NCBI GenBank assembly: GCA_016783865.1
Contig: JADHVS010000059.1
Coordinates: forward strand, 1-20,612
Direction: 5' to 3'
Length of the DNA stretch: 20,612 bases
Source of the DNA: Bacteroidales bacterium
GTDB taxonomy: Bacteria; Bacteroidota; Bacteroidia; Bacteroidales; SM23-62
Shown here in pieces: positions 13,532-20,612 of the stretch; position 1 is the stretch's first letter, and each line of letters begins with the position of its first letter. A program made the translations under genes and the position numbers. The notes under the pieces were generated by a model. The model searched no databases. It worked only from the letters and a program-made list of their open reading frames with translations, and was not told the DNA's origin.

Positions 13532-14530
13532 ATGAGGGATAATTTATTACATACGGCTATAAATGAAATCCTTGCCGAACATAATATAAAGGCTTTCTGG
13601 AAAGAACTATTAGAAAAAGAAGTCGATGGTATAATTAAGCTTGAATATAAAGGGCAAACTCATAAGTTTTATGTTGAAATAAAAAAGGAATTCCGGGAAT
13701 ATCATCTCCCAATTCTATTTAAGCTACAAAAGAAGTACAATCCATTCATGGTGATAGCAGAAAAAAAGATATTTCCAAAAATCAAGGATGCACTTGTCGA
13801 GAAAGGTATAGCTTATATTGATATGTATGGTAATATCCATATTGAAGCTGACAATATACTTTTGAAGGTTGAAGGAAGAGGGGAAAAATACATTCAACAA
13901 GAAAAATATGGAAGAGCATTTACTAAAGCTGGCCTAAAGGCATTACTTCTTTTTCTTACAAATGAGAACAATATAAATGATACCTATCGGGATATTGTCA
14001 AAAATGCAGGAATAGCACTTGGAACTGTAAAACTTGTATTCGAAGGTCTCATCGAAGAGGGATTTGCTTTACCTGTTAATGAGAAAGAATTGAAGCTGAC
14101 CAATAAGAACCAGTTATTGCAAAAATGGATTACTGCTTACAATGAGAAGCTTAAACCCACCTTAAAGGTTGGCAATTTCAGATTCAATAATCCAAATGAT
14201 TTTACACAATGGAAGAACATTAATCTTGAGAAGACCCAAACGCAATGGGGTGGTGAACCGGCCGGAAATATTTATACAAAATTCCTGCAGCCGGAATACC
14301 TGACATTGTATACGAATGAAAAAAAAGCAGATCTGATGAAAAAATACAGGCTTATCCCGGATCCGGATGGCAATGTGTTGGTGTATCAAAAATTCTGGAA
14401 GGAAATGAATCCGGAAAAAAATGTCGTTCCACCTGTAATAGCTTATGCAGATCTATTGGCCACAGGGAAGAAAAGATGTATAGAAACAGCACAGAAAATA
14501 TATGAGCAACATATTGAAAATACCCTTTAA
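13532..14530 (+). CDS. AbiEi-family type IV antitoxin / transcriptional regulator
   Basis: 332 aa. A central winged-helix-like region (about 125-195, with KAGLKALLLFLTNEN and GTVKLVFEGLIEEG) is followed by TQWGGEPAGNIYTKFLQPEY and LTLYTNE, the pattern of AbiEi-type antitoxins in which DNA binding and antitoxicity are on one chain. The N-terminal part resembles a restriction-endonuclease-like segment (KFYVEIKKEFREYH), common in this subgroup. It overlaps its partner by 29 bp. Its expected role is to counter the nucleotidyltransferase without direct binding and to repress the operon at the palindrome upstream. Confidence 0.75.
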   Translation: MRDNLLHTAINEILAEHNIKAFWKELLEKEVDGIIKLEYKGQTHKFYVEIKKEFREYHLPILFKLQKKYNPFMVIAEKKIFPKIKDALVEKGIAYIDMYGNIHIEADNILLKVEGRGEKYIQQEKYGRAFTKAGLKALLLFLTNENNINDTYRDIVKNAGIALGTVKLVFEGLIEEGFALPVNEKELKLTNKNQLLQKWITAYNEKLKPTLKVGNFRFNNPNDFTQWKNINLEKTQTQWGGEPAGNIYTKFLQPEYLTLYTNEKKADLMKKYRLIPDPDGNVLVYQKFWKEMNPEKNVVPPVIAYADLLATGKKRCIETAQKIYEQHIENTL

Positions 14531-15356
14531 TAAGATACGTGACGAGGGCCAGTACAAAGAAATATTCCAGGCACTTGAACGTGGATTTATCAAATTTGGA
14601 ATCGACTTCTACCTTGTCGGTGCTACTGCCAGAGACATTTGGATGAAAGGTGTACATGACCTGCCACCCAAAAGAGCGACAAGAGATATTGATTTCGGAA
14701 TAATGATCAAGGATTCGGATGTGTTTGATGATCTTAAAAGCTATTTGATTGGCGAGGAAGAATTCATACCTGTTCAAGGGAATGAATTTGTCCTCATATG
14801 GAAGGATCAAACACAGATAGATTTGATTCCTTTCGGGGAACTGGAACGTGAAGGGATTGTAACGGTAAAGGGTACCGGGTTTACAAGCATGAATGTGGAG
14901 GGTTTTAAAGAAGTTTATGAACAGGCATCAGAGGAAATTGAAACAGAAGAACAACGATTTAAAGTGTGTACTCTGCCTGGCATAGTCATCCTAAAATTGA
15001 TTGCCTGGGATGACCGGCCAGAAGTAAGGAGGGATGACATTGATGATATTGCCGAGATTATCAAGAATTATTTCCGTTTAAATGATGACCAAATATATGA
15101 GCACCACAGTGATTTGTTTACGGATGAAATTGAATTGGAAGAAATTGCAGCACAATTCCTGGGAAGAGAGATAGGAAAGATCATTTCAGGGAATCCAAAG
15201 CTAATTGACCGGGTAAAAGGCATACTTGAAAATGGACTCTCCGAACATAATAATCTTGCAGATTTATTGGCCATTGAATCATATGAAACAATTGAATCTT
15301 CAAAAAGCATAATTTCTCATATCCTTAAAGGAGTTTCGGACATAATATCCAAATAG
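14502..15356 (+). CDS. AbiEii-like nucleotidyltransferase, probable type IV toxin
   Basis: 284 aa. YLVGATARDIWMKG is the glycine-rich loop and ATRDIDFGI gives the two metal-binding acidic residues of a polymerase-beta nucleotidyltransferase; QIDLIPFGEL supplies a third acid. The rest is helical. In AbiE systems such enzymes are the toxin, and some add nucleotides to tRNA ends. The ATG at 14502 lies inside the end of the antitoxin gene, the usual coupled arrangement. All catalytic acids look intact, so it is probably active when not restrained. Confidence 0.75.
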   Translation: MSNILKIPFNKIRDEGQYKEIFQALERGFIKFGIDFYLVGATARDIWMKGVHDLPPKRATRDIDFGIMIKDSDVFDDLKSYLIGEEEFIPVQGNEFVLIWKDQTQIDLIPFGELEREGIVTVKGTGFTSMNVEGFKEVYEQASEEIETEEQRFKVCTLPGIVILKLIAWDDRPEVRRDDIDDIAEIIKNYFRLNDDQIYEHHSDLFTDEIELEEIAAQFLGREIGKIISGNPKLIDRVKGILENGLSEHNNLADLLAIESYETIESSKSIISHILKGVSDIISK

Positions 15357-15370
15357 AAATAATATTGCAA

Positions 15371-15965
15371 TTAATTCATATTTACCTCGGCAAAAACCGT
15401 TTTAAACAACCTGAACCTATGCCGGTATTTGTTGGGGAGATATTTAAGAGTGTAAATAAATTCAAGAGCCGGGGCCACATCATCCTTAACTATGTTTTCC
15501 CTTGATGAAGTGATAGAAATTATCAAGAACCGCCTTATTGATTTCTGAGGGATGCCCGTTCAGCTTTTTCTTCTCCAGGTATCTTTTGAAATATTCTCCG
15601 GCCGTCAGATATGACGTGATAGTGGTTTTAACAAGCTTATTGCGGGTCTTTTTATTGCTACTGTTCTTTTTGTAGGCAATGAATTCATCGAAGTAACTGA
15701 GAATGGATGTATTTTTCCTGACCTGCATATTGATGTACTGGTCAATAAATTCTGCCACCGCTTCCCGTGTGATTTCATTATTCGCAAAGTAATTTTCAAG
15801 ATCGTACCTCAGGAAAAACTGGATATTCTCCTTTTATTCTTCAGATCTGATCCCGATATATTTCCGGATTCGGTTTTTGAAGCTTGAATGCTTTATATAA
15901 AGGCGATTATAATCCCCTTCCTGGACCAGGTTCACTTTAAATGGTTTTTGACATAAATTTTTCAT
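15371..15965 (-). pseudogene. decayed tyrosine recombinase (integrase), N-terminal and core-binding part
   Basis: Read on the minus strand from ATG 15965, the frame gives MKNLCQKPFKVNLVQEGDYN and KNRIRKYIGIRSEE, then a TAA, and continues in the same frame as KENIQFFLRYDLENYFANNE and SYFDEFIAYKKNSS...TSYLTAGEYFKRYLEKKKLNG to a stop at 15486. This is the SAM-like core-binding domain of Bacteroidota integrases. One base out of frame, IVKDDVAPALEFIYTLKYLP and the following residues continue to 15371. The catalytic domain with the R-H-R-Y residues is absent. It is a dead integrase, perhaps the one that brought in the island. Confidence 0.7.
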
Positions 15966-15979
15966 ACGCATTATCAATT

Positions 15980-15997
15980 AAGGTAATTAATTACCTT
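15980..15997. repeat. perfect 18-bp palindrome in front of the integrase remnant
   Basis: AAGGTAATTAATTACCTT equals its own reverse complement. It lies 15 bp upstream of the presumed integrase start on the minus strand, where an autoregulatory operator or a crossover core could sit. Confidence 0.5.
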
Positions 15998-16069
15998 CCG
16001 CTACCGACCTCAATCCCATCAAACCTCCTGAATATCAAGGGATTTTTTGCTTTGGGTACGGATTGAAGC

Positions 16070-16217
16070 TCCTCGGAGCAGAGCTCCGAGGAAATGAGCT
16101 TGCGAATTCGACGAAGTCAATCTTCGATCCTTTGTATATATTTTTTATTGCGCTCGCTTACCCCGCCGCAAGCAGCGGGGATCCGCCAGCCGGCGGACGG
16201 CGAAGCCAATGCGCTCG
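16070..16217. repeat. cluster of hairpins, probable intergenic repeat element
   Basis: TCCTCGGAGC / GCTCCGAGGA (16070-16092) is a perfect 10-bp stem with a 3-nt loop. A smaller stem CGAAG / CTTCG is at 16112-16126. CCCCGC / GCGGGG (16161-16180) and TCCGCC / GGCGGA (16182-16197) follow. The last two are framed by a direct repeat TGCGCTCG at 16149 and 16210. No gene is recognised from 15998 to 16243. The style is that of REP- or MITE-like repeats, often seen near insertion sequences. Confidence 0.5.
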
Positions 16218-16237
16218 TAAAATTCAAATAAGTTAAA

Positions 16238-16243
16238 TATTCA
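16238..16243. repeat. candidate target-site duplication, left copy
   Basis: TATTCA here is repeated at 17597-17602, immediately outside the two ends of the insertion sequence. Six bases are enough to suggest a target duplication but chance is not excluded. Confidence 0.5.
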
Positions 16244-17596
16244 TAATGGTTCGTTAAACTTTTAAGCGGCCATGGTGCCGTATAATATGAGTTCTTTGAC
16301 ATAGTTCTGATTTTTGATAGAGTATGGGCGGATACCGAACACGTCAATAAATCTTTTCAACAGTAAGGTGTTGTGATTCATTGTTTTAATATCTGACATG
16401 GAGAATGCTTCTCTCTCCGCCTTGGGTATGCTCAGACAATGGATTGCCTTGGCAATGTTAATAGAAGTGAGTGAGGCATTGAACTGGAAGTGCAATTTGT
16501 TTACACTTCTTGCCTGAGATTCGTTCAGTCCGGTGTGTTGCTTTCCATCTCTGTAGAGGAATTCAATCTGGAAGCGACTTTGGTAATAAAGCAGGACTTC
16601 TGATGGATCCATTGACACATCGGTGCTGAAATATAGTTTGCAGGCATCCATTCCGTTGGCCTTTGGGTATGTAACATGGACCAGCATGATATTCCGCTTT
16701 AGTGCTTTGGAGTAAACCTCTGCAGCATATACCGTTTCCTCTTCAGTACTGGATATGAAACGGAAGTATTCTTTATCGATATCTTTAATGATGATCTTTC
16801 CGTCATATTTACGGGGTCTACCCTTTTTACCGGTAGGTGGTCTCTTGTAGAGATACTTAAGGTCGGCATCGTCCCGGAGCCTGCTGATCAGATGCATCTC
16901 TAAGGAAATGATCTGGTCTGCAAATGGTTTTTTGGAAAACCAGGCATCCGCTACCAGGAATTTGGATATACCTGAAAGGGTGTCCTTTCTGTAGGATATT
17001 ACCCCGGCATACCAATCCGTAAGGGTTTGTTCATCGGTATTGAGTGTTTGTATAGCCTCCAGGTGAAAGGCGGTATGGTTGTCAATATCAATGGCAGCAA
17101 GGCCACCAATTTCCAGGCCCCATTTGGCCTGATTGGCACAACCGGACCAATACCAGCCCACTCCTGGTGTTTTCTTTCCGGATTTGCTGATATAACTTGG
17201 ATCAAAGGCAATGGCATATCGACCGCTCCCATGGCATAAAGTAAGTTCCTTGTTAAAGGTTAAAAAATCAAATGGCTTTTCAAATTGTTGTCGGTATCTT
17301 TGTTCCTTGTGTTTGCCATACCTTGCCAGTTGCAGAAAGTTAATTCGGCCGCGAATAGATAAAAACAGGATGAAGGTTTCTATTAAGAAATCCTTCCTCC
17401 ATTGGTTAATATTTGGTAATTTATCTAACATGCTAATAATAAGGCTTCTGTAAGTTTTAGGTTCCCTGATAGTCATAACTTTAATAGATTAATGGTTAAC
17501 CTATTAAGTTACTGATTATCAGGGGCTTAACCTAATTTTATTAGCCTTTATTTTGCTGATTATCAAATAGTTATCAACATTTATAACGAACTATTG
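16244..17596 (-). mobile_element. complete IS4-type insertion sequence, about 1353 bp
   Basis: The element carries one full transposase gene on the minus strand. The left end reads TAATGGTTCGTTA (16244-16256) and the right end, read inward on the minus strand, CAATAGTTCGTTA (17596-17584), matching at 11 of 13. Both ends are bordered by TATTCA. Inside the right end lie two copies of CTGATTATCA (17512 and 17556) and TTAATAG/CTATTAA arms (17481-17507), which could be subterminal transposase sites or the promoter region. The intact gene and similar ends suggest a fairly recent insertion. Confidence 0.75.
16262..17476 (-). CDS. IS4-superfamily DDE transposase
   Basis: 404 aa with all DDE features: Asp92 in IAFDPSYISKSG, Asp177 in LVADAWFSKK and Glu305 in the YREK signature YYQSRFQIEFLYRDGK (Y-x2-R-x3-E-x6-K). 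It cuts and joins the ends of the surrounding element. The insertion domain between the second Asp and the Glu is beta-rich, as in IS4 relatives. The frame is uninterrupted and begins about 120 bp inside the right end. The superfamily is secure from the YREK signature; the subgroup was not determined. Confidence 0.9.
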   Translation of the reverse strand: MTIREPKTYRSLIISMLDKLPNINQWRKDFLIETFILFLSIRGRINFLQLARYGKHKEQRYRQQFEKPFDFLTFNKELTLCHGSGRYAIAFDPSYISKSGKKTPGVGWYWSGCANQAKWGLEIGGLAAIDIDNHTAFHLEAIQTLNTDEQTLTDWYAGVISYRKDTLSGISKFLVADAWFSKKPFADQIISLEMHLISRLRDDADLKYLYKRPPTGKKGRPRKYDGKIIIKDIDKEYFRFISSTEEETVYAAEVYSKALKRNIMLVHVTYPKANGMDACKLYFSTDVSMDPSEVLLYYQSRFQIEFLYRDGKQHTGLNESQARSVNKLHFQFNASLTSINIAKAIHCLSIPKAEREAFSMSDIKTMNHNTLLLKRFIDVFGIRPYSIKNQNYVKELILYGTMAA

Positions 17597-17602
17597 TATT
17601 CA
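17597..17602. repeat. candidate target-site duplication, right copy
   Basis: Second TATTCA, immediately outside the right end of the insertion sequence, matching 16238-16243. The 70 bp from here to the next gene hold nothing else recognised. Confidence 0.5.
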
Positions 17603-17673
17603 CACATATGTTAATAAATGATAAAAATGTGAATAAAGTACACAAGTATTTGTTTTGCATTAGGTATCGAAAA

Positions 17674-18498
17674 TCAAAGTATAATTGGTTTCAATGGATA
17701 CCAGTAAGAATTTGAAATGATTGCTTCTGTATTTTCATACCCAAGGTTCATGAAATCAATGATTTTATCTTGTTTCGGAAACAAGCCATGACAATAACGT
17801 GGGAAGATATGATCCGGGACAATCCCAATGTAATCATTGCCGGTTACCATTTGTAATATTGCCTCACCTTCCTGAAGAATAAACGGAATATTATTTCTGT
17901 ACAAGGCAACAGCCATTTTAACCGTCTCCTCAACCCTGACAATGCTTGATCCTGCCAGTCTGAGTGTCCATTTGCCAGCGGATTCAGTAACCATTAAAGA
18001 AATGTGGGTTGAATTCCCTCCACGGCAAATCTCCCATGGATGAGCTCCGGTCTTCCCCCCGCCAGAATACCAATTCCGAAATGCTTCCTTTGAATCCATT
18101 TCAATTTCGGTAAGTCCGCCATGCCGCCCATCGGCCATATTTATGGTAAAGCAAAGTCTTGAATTGATATAATAAAACTTCTCCTCCCGGTATTTTGCAG
18201 TCGCAAAACCATACCATTTCACCTGACCGGGATAATAGTCTTTCCATTCCTGTTCAAATGCTTCATAGGTATCCACCAGCCCTTCTCTGCGATATTCTTC
18301 AAAATCCCCAAAATCCTCAATAGATCCCCGGGGAATTTCAATCCATAATTCCCTTACTTCATCGTCACCCTCTGGTTTGATACAACTCATTGCCAAATAA
18401 ATGTCAGCAAGTAACTTCTTCAGGACGGGATAATGAATAATGGAATTATTCTCAAAACGACTGATAATATGGTCTATTAAAGGAGCAGATAGTTCCAT
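17674..18498 (-). CDS. hypothetical protein, 274 aa, partner gene of the ATPase
   Basis: I do not recognise this protein. It is soluble, with no signal peptide or membrane segment. The N-terminal 40 residues are helical (LIDHIISRFENN, PVLKKLLADIYLAMS), then a charged region rich in aromatic residues (EFEQEWKDYYPGQVKWYGFA-like composition near 80-100). A glycine-rich loop RNWYSGGGKTGAHPWEICRG lies near 145-165. The C-terminus has PDHIFPRYCHGLFPKQ. It starts 21 bp after the stop of the ATPase gene and is probably co-transcribed with it. Nothing in it indicates a toxin or nuclease motif. Confidence 0.7.
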   Translation of the reverse strand: MELSAPLIDHIISRFENNSIIHYPVLKKLLADIYLAMSCIKPEGDDEVRELWIEIPRGSIEDFGDFEEYRREGLVDTYEAFEQEWKDYYPGQVKWYGFATAKYREEKFYYINSRLCFTINMADGRHGGLTEIEMDSKEAFRNWYSGGGKTGAHPWEICRGGNSTHISLMVTESAGKWTLRLAGSSIVRVEETVKMAVALYRNNIPFILQEGEAILQMVTGNDYIGIVPDHIFPRYCHGLFPKQDKIIDFMNLGYENTEAIISNSYWYPLKPIIL

Positions 18499-18519
18499 TT
18501 CAGAAATTAATTATCTCCG

Positions 18520-19767
18520 TTAAAGTTTAAGAATCCATTTGCAATTTCTATCTAAATCATAAGAGATTACCTCAACAGTAAAGGTTGGATAGTTTTCAGT
18601 AAATTTTTTAATCGAAGTTGATTTCCCGCTTTTGCATTTCAGTTTAACCTCATAAGCCAGTCCTTCATTGAATGAGGTGCTAATAATGAAATCTATTTCA
18701 TTATTATCAGTTGTCCGCCAGAATCTTATTAGGTCAGAATCGAATTGCTCGGTCAACCTTTTATGTATATAGTTTTCTATCAATACTCCCTGATCTTCCC
18801 TGGAATTAAAATCAAAAAACCGGTTCAGAGAACTATTTCTAAGTCCTGAATCCATAAAATAGATCTTCGGCATTTTGGTTAATTCTTTTCTGAGGTTGGA
18901 ATAAAACGGCTTTATTAATTCAATATGGAAACAATTCTCGAGGACAAACAGGTATTTTTGAATGGTTTTATTATCTACACCAATTGTATTTGCAAGCTCA
19001 TTTCTGTTCACAAGATTTCCGGTCTGCCCGGCCAGCAAGGCCAAAAGATTATAAAATTTATCCGGATTGCTTACACCGGATTCATCTATGTCGCGTTTTA
19101 AAAATGAATCACGTATATCTTTTAATAACTTTATTTTCTCATCGCTGTTATTCTCAAGGGCCACTTCCGGATAACCACCAAAAATGAGATATTCATCAAA
19201 CATCTCTCTTAATTCCCTGTGGTCCGGGGAAATATAATCGTTCCTGTTTTGGATAATCTTTAACTCTCCGGATAACCTGTCCAGGTTTTTGAAAACAAGC
19301 CACTCTTCAAAAGTCAGTGTCTGTAGTTTAAATACCCGTTTCCTTCCCGAAAGAGAATCCTTGAATTTCTGATCAAGATAAAATGCGCTGCTGCCAGTTG
19401 CAATGATCTTAAGATTCCGGTTGTATACATAATATAAATACTTTAAAAAATTTGAGGGATCAGCAGCATATTGTACCTCATCAATGAAAAGAAATACCGG
19501 CTTTTTCGATTCGTCTGAGCTATTCAGATATTTGGCCGGGCGGGGCACAAATGAAAAAACCTCCTCGGGATGATCATTTATTGCAGTAAGAATGTCCCTG
19601 TCCTCAAAGGTCAGGTAACTTACCACATCCCCGTTACTTTCCAGTTCTCTGTATATCGCCTGTAGTAATGATGTTTTGCCGCTTTGACGGGGACCTGTAA
19701 TAATGGTGTATTCCTTCCTGGAGAGATGTTTCTTTATATCCTGATGGATTTTGCGTCGGATATACAT
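18520..19767 (-). CDS. AAA-type ATPase with C-terminal DUF4143 domain
   Basis: 415 aa from the ATG at 19767-19765 (MYIRRKIHQDIKKHL). An upstream ATG at 19821 would add 18 hydrophobic residues and run through the inverted repeat, so it is less likely. Walker A is GPRQSGKT (25-32), Walker B is VFLFIDEVQ (Asp96, Glu97), and ATGSSAF is the sensor. FGGYPEVAL and a winged-helix-like part (NRNELANTIGVDNKTIQKYL) lead to the C-terminal FWRTTDNNEIDFII, a restriction-enzyme-like ExK-type fold (EVKLKCKSG). This is the common 'ATP-binding protein DUF4143' family of unknown role, abundant in archaea and Bacteroidota. Confidence 0.88.
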   Translation of the reverse strand: MYIRRKIHQDIKKHLSRKEYTIITGPRQSGKTSLLQAIYRELESNGDVVSYLTFEDRDILTAINDHPEEVFSFVPRPAKYLNSSDESKKPVFLFIDEVQYAADPSNFLKYLYYVYNRNLKIIATGSSAFYLDQKFKDSLSGRKRVFKLQTLTFEEWLVFKNLDRLSGELKIIQNRNDYISPDHRELREMFDEYLIFGGYPEVALENNSDEKIKLLKDIRDSFLKRDIDESGVSNPDKFYNLLALLAGQTGNLVNRNELANTIGVDNKTIQKYLFVLENCFHIELIKPFYSNLRKELTKMPKIYFMDSGLRNSSLNRFFDFNSREDQGVLIENYIHKRLTEQFDSDLIRFWRTTDNNEIDFIISTSFNEGLAYEVKLKCKSGKSTSIKKFTENYPTFTVEVISYDLDRNCKWILKL

Positions 19768-19797
19768 ACTTTTTGTCACAAAGCTAACAAAAAAATA

Positions 19798-19828
19798 GAT
19801 AATTATGGATATTATTTCCATAATTATC
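19798..19828. promoter_or_regulatory. perfect 12-bp inverted repeat upstream of the ATPase gene
   Basis: GATAATTATGGA and TCCATAATTATC are exact inverted copies separated by 7 bp, about 31 bp before the ATPase ATG. TTTATGGA at 19834-19841 resembles a further half-site. A minus-strand -7-like TAGCTTTG (19786-19779) lies between the repeat and the start. This is a strong candidate operator for the two-gene unit. Confidence 0.6.
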
Positions 19829-20024
19829 CGATATTTATGGAATTAGCATCCAATTATATCGCAAATCATCAAACCGGCATGGTCAGACAAAGCAATAGAA
19901 CAGCTTTCAACCCAATACTTTTTCGCTGATAAAACAAAGTCCCGGGCAATGGAAATCACTTTATTGCTTAAATCCATTTTTTAGGTCTGCAAAACTCAAA
20001 AAGTTATTACCAATTTGTAGTTTT
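19829..20024. other. intergenic stretch with no recognised gene
   Basis: Only short frames occur here, such as a 44-codon minus-strand frame (19977-19843) beginning MDLSNKVISIARDF. I see no family resemblance, no promoter box of the consensus type, and no RNA structure that I can defend. Confidence 0.4.
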
Positions 20025-20168
20025 ATGTGGTGGGAACAGCGCAGGCCGGAAATAGCAGAAGCCTTTAAACGGGAGATATACGGCCGCGTACCTGGGCCTG
20101 GGGAGCATACAGACGCACCGAATATCAAGTATTTTATTGAATGGGTAAACAACCACATCGATGATTAA
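20025..20168 (+). pseudogene. short remnant resembling a glucuronoyl-esterase-like alpha/beta hydrolase
   Basis: A 47-codon frame: MWWEQRRPEIAEAFKREIYG then RVPGPGEHTDAPNIKYFIEW and VNNHIDD. The first half matches the WW..RRPEI...E.YGR.P motif near the start of CE15-like esterases; the second half looks like the C-terminal tail of such a hydrolase. The catalytic middle is absent, so this would be an internally deleted relic, similar in kind to arsM in this window. Recognition rests on short motifs. It sits 26 bp before the oxidoreductase gene, a setting typical of carbohydrate loci. Confidence 0.4.
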
Positions 20169-20194
20169 TGGCATAATGAATAACTTAACAAATC

Positions 20195-20612
20195 ATGAAA
20201 AGTATAGACAGACGTTCATTTATCAAAAAATCGGGAGTAGTAACTGCCGGCACTATTGTCAGCAAACCACTCTTTAACCAGGCCTTTAAACAAAAAAATC
20301 CGGACGACACAATTCATGTTGCGGTTACCGGGATCCGGAGCCGTGGAAAAGACCATTACCGCAACCTGCTAAAAATACCAAATGTCAGGATTGCCACTTT
20401 GTGTGATATAGATGAAAGACTGTTTCCGGAAGCTGTTGCGGAAGTTGAAGAATTAGCGGGATACAAACCCGCCACAGAGACTGAATACCGGAAAGTGCTG
20501 GATGACAAGAATATTGATGCCGTCTCCATTGCCACACCCAACCACTGGCATGCATTAATGACCATATGGGCCTGCCAGGCAGGAAAGGATGTCTATGTGG
20601 AAAAACCCGTTT
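20195..20612 (+). CDS. Gfo/Idh/MocA-family oxidoreductase with Tat signal (5' part, cut by window edge)
   Basis: 139 codons to the window end. The N-terminus MKSIDRRSFIKKSGVVTAG is a twin-arginine export signal (Arg6-Arg7). The mature part opens with HVAVTGIRSRGKDHYRNLL, a Rossmann-like NAD(P) loop, then IATLCDID, AVSIATPNHWHALMTIWA and VYVEKPV, the EKP motif of the family. Members oxidise or epimerise sugars and related compounds with bound NAD(P). The Tat signal is common among Bacteroidota members, which fold before export. Upstream is the esterase-like relic. Nothing ties it to arsenic. Confidence 0.88.
   Translation, partial: MKSIDRRSFIKKSGVVTAGTIVSKPLFNQAFKQKNPDDTIHVAVTGIRSRGKDHYRNLLKIPNVRIATLCDIDERLFPEAVAEVEELAGYKPATETEYRKVLDDKNIDAVSIATPNHWHALMTIWACQAGKDVYVEKPV

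Noticed and set aside
14352..14810. 152-codon open frame on the minus strand
   Set aside because: It is the antisense of the overlapping AbiEi/AbiEii genes, which have clear motifs in the plus frames.
19684..19929. 81-codon plus-strand frame
   Set aside because: It runs antisense through the ATPase N-terminus and across the inverted repeat, and has no recognisable features.
19843..19977. 44-codon minus-strand frame (MDLSNKVISIARDF...)
   Set aside because: It is short, with no family match, no promoter and no conservation evidence. Mentioned only as content of the gap.
1..20612. CRISPR arrays, tRNA and rRNA genes
   Set aside because: I saw no regularly spaced repeats, no tRNA cloverleaf and no rRNA-like sequence on either strand. 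Hairpins at 16070-16197 are irregular and are not CRISPR repeats.

Overview
The window looks like chromosome or a genomic island from a member of the Bacteroidota. The supporting signs are promoters of the TAnnTTTG (-7) type, almost no Shine-Dalgarno sequences, Bacteroidota-style lipoproteins, a Tat-signal Gfo/Idh/MocA oxidoreductase and an AbiE-type gene pair. Most of it is an unusually large arsenic-linked island.

Region 1 (1-10548) starts with the 5' part of an ECF sigma factor on the minus strand, divergent from an ArsR repressor. A long co-directional cluster follows: a small CxxC thioredoxin, an ArsF-like CxxC lipoprotein, an ArsG/CcdA-like membrane protein, a large ArsP/COG0701 permease, a split pair of half-size permeases, a second small thioredoxin, a second ArsR, a DGC-domain Cys protein, a thioredoxin lipoprotein, an alginate-export-type outer-membrane barrel, an eight-heme cytochrome c with a C-terminal membrane domain, and a pyrroline-5-carboxylate-reductase-like protein. 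Stop/start overlaps and short gaps indicate one or two operons. Three 18-bp operators of identical geometry (291, 638, 2065) have CG-containing arms, and in the first two the arms enclose a perfect -7 box. The first part resembles arsEFG-type organoarsenical modules. Its extension by redox carriers, a porin and a multiheme cytochrome is the most unusual part of the window.

Region 2 (10545-13228) begins with a truncated YeeE/YedE-like remnant and an AT-rich multi-palindrome promoter. A classical inorganic arsenic operon follows: arsR, thioredoxin-type arsC, arsM and acr3. The arsM gene is broken: its N- and C-terminal ends remain, but about 100 codons in the middle are missing and the frame is shifted.

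Region 3 (13229-17602) is mobile or defence DNA: an AbiEi/AbiEii type IV toxin-antitoxin-like pair behind a perfect 19-bp palindrome, a decayed tyrosine recombinase, GC-rich hairpin repeats, and an apparently complete IS4-type insertion sequence of about 1.35 kb with imperfect terminal repeats and a candidate 6-bp target duplication.

Region 4 (17603-20612) has a minus-strand pair (unknown 274-aa protein and a DUF4143-type ATPase) behind a perfect 12-bp inverted repeat, a short probable esterase remnant, and the 5' part of a Tat-targeted Gfo/Idh/MocA oxidoreductase that runs off the window.

Working model (inference): ArsR proteins sense arsenicals. Inorganic arsenate is reduced by ArsC and exported by Acr3. 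Organic or otherwise modified arsenicals are handled by the thioredoxin/ArsF/ArsG group and the permeases. ArsG may feed electrons to periplasmic CxxC proteins, while the porin and octaheme cytochrome give an envelope electron or substrate path.
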